A stretch of 6,446 bases of DNA from Veillonella sp. GTDB lineage: Bacteria; Bacillota; Negativicutes; Veillonellales; Veillonellaceae. Below are positions 5,829 through 6,446 of this stretch, piece after piece (positions within the stretch are counted from its first letter, which is position 1; each line of letters starts with the position of its first letter). The notes beneath the pieces were generated by a model. That model searched no databases. It was not told the origin of the DNA and saw only the letters and a program-made list of their open reading frames with translations. The stretch lies in NCBI RefSeq assembly GCF_019414865.1, contig NZ_DXLG01000090.1:1-6446 (forward strand), given 5' to 3'. The position numbers and the translations under genes were made by a program.

Positions 5829-6347
5829 TCATTGATCTAACTTGGCTAGAATATCTTTGGCAAAATCTTGGGCCGCTTTAAAATCGTCTTCATTTGGGTG
5901 TACTGCAGCTTGTTTGTGACGTGCATCGCGATCAGCAGATTGGCCATGGCTATGCCCTTTCGGGAACATTTTATACATCATTTCGATGACCTTAGGATCT
6001 ACCTTACCTTGGCAGATAAAGGTGCCTACAGGCTCTACGCCATCGGGTAAACAGTTTGCTGCATTGATTAAACTCTCCTTAGCATGTGCCATTTGCGGTG
6101 GTACACCAGCCGTAGCAAACAAAGCAATATGAGGATTATGTAATGTACCGAGTACATCACGAGCCTCTTTATTTGCTGTTCCTTTATCCACCCAGAATCC
6201 TACAAACACAAGATCGTAAGATGATACATCGATGGGCAATTCTTTCATAGATACACATGGTGTGCCTGCTGGTAATACGCTAGTAATAGCCTCAGCTACT
6301 TGTTTAGTATTTCCCGTAAGGGATGAATATATGACAATAGACTTCAT
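5829..6347 (-). CDS. Flavodoxin family protein, BilS-like
   Basis: This is a small cytoplasmic FMN-binding electron carrier of 172 residues. The N terminus has the flavodoxin fold start (beta strand SIVIYSS) and the FMN phosphate loop S9-L-T-G-N-T14. The segment V49-G-F-W-V-D-K-G-T (to residue 57) replaces the classical first flavin loop, and A78-T-A-G-V-P-P (to 84) forms another cofactor-side loop. The C-terminal part has GHSHG (131-135), then DARH and HPNEDD (150-155). These features resemble the flavodoxin subfamily that includes BilS, the partner of bilirubin reductase BilR. No bilR lies in this window, so the redox partner is unknown and I give no gene symbol. C31, C99 and C112 are present but not in a cluster motif. 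The ATG has a near-perfect TAGGAGGT site 5 nt upstream, and the stop lies next to a shared terminator. Confidence 0.9.
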   Translation of the reverse strand: MKSIVIYSSLTGNTKQVAEAITSVLPAGTPCVSMKELPIDVSSYDLVFVGFWVDKGTANKEARDVLGTLHNPHIALFATAGVPPQMAHAKESLINAANCLPDGVEPVGTFICQGKVDPKVIEMMYKMFPKGHSHGQSADRDARHKQAAVHPNEDDFKAAQDFAKDILAKLDQ

Positions 6348-6352
6348 GTCTT

Positions 6353-6360
6353 ACCTCCTA
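6353..6360 (-). promoter_or_regulatory. Strong ribosome binding site of the flavodoxin gene
   Basis: TAGGAGGT on the minus strand ends 5 nt before ATG 6347. It is the closest match to the anti-Shine-Dalgarno sequence in the window and suggests efficient translation. Confidence 0.85.
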
Positions 6361-6374
6361 ATTAGTATATATCT

Positions 6375-6380
6375 ATTATA
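6375..6380 (-). promoter_or_regulatory. Candidate -10 box of the flavodoxin gene
   Basis: A perfect TATAAT on the minus strand lies 27 nt before the ATG. The hexamer 17 nt upstream (TTAAAT, 6398-6403) matches the -35 consensus at only 3 of 6 positions, so the promoter may need an activator, or the true promoter may lie elsewhere in the AT-rich 6381-6446 stretch. That stretch holds no gene that I can support. Confidence 0.45.
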
Positions 6381-6446
6381 GGGCATATATAACAGGCATT
6401 TAATAAAATAAATCACAATTCTATATGCAAGTACACTCTACTATAT

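Noticed and set aside
5868..6050. Plus-strand 60-codon open frame
   Set aside because: It lies antisense inside the flavodoxin gene and has no ribosome site.
6364..6392. Operator-like inverted repeat upstream of the flavodoxin gene
   Set aside because: TTATA and TATAA arms of 5 bp are expected by chance in sequence this AT-rich.

Overview
The window looks like chromosomal DNA of an anaerobic, low-GC bacterium. It has AT-rich intergenic regions, strong Shine-Dalgarno sites, GTG and TTG starts, an iron-type alcohol dehydrogenase and a stand-alone flavodoxin. The protein styles fit Bacillota of the Negativicutes type (Veillonella-like), but that is a judgement from protein resemblance and not a database result. 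No tRNA, rRNA, IS element, CRISPR array or replication origin is visible.

Layout. On the minus strand, reading from about 4073 down to 3, are an iron-containing alcohol dehydrogenase (4005-2833), two small membrane proteins with outside domains (2789-1959 and 1928-1062), a 12-bp hairpin terminator (1000-1029) and a secreted protein of unknown function (914-3). The first three genes are separated by only 43 and 30 nt, with no terminator between them. A near-consensus promoter lies in front of the dehydrogenase, so they probably form one transcript ending at the hairpin. The secreted-protein gene lies beyond that hairpin and needs either its own promoter or read-through.

On the plus strand, divergent from the dehydrogenase, is a 519-residue polytopic membrane protein (4159-5718) with a C-terminal outside domain, probably of the DUF4153 type. 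The 153-bp divergent region holds the dehydrogenase promoter, a weak candidate promoter for the membrane protein and a three-copy TATTTA repeat just upstream of its ribosome binding site. This gene converges on a minus-strand flavodoxin gene (6347-5829) of the BilS-like type. The two share a perfect 14-bp bidirectional terminator 3 nt from the flavodoxin stop codon.

Function. Only the dehydrogenase and the flavodoxin have a readable biochemical role; both are redox proteins of fermentative metabolism. The other four genes encode envelope proteins: one secreted, two with three membrane spans and one with about eleven. The two three-span proteins are diverged tandem paralogues with a shared, evenly spaced motif. 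They are the best candidates for something undescribed here. Nothing in the window proves that the four envelope proteins work together.
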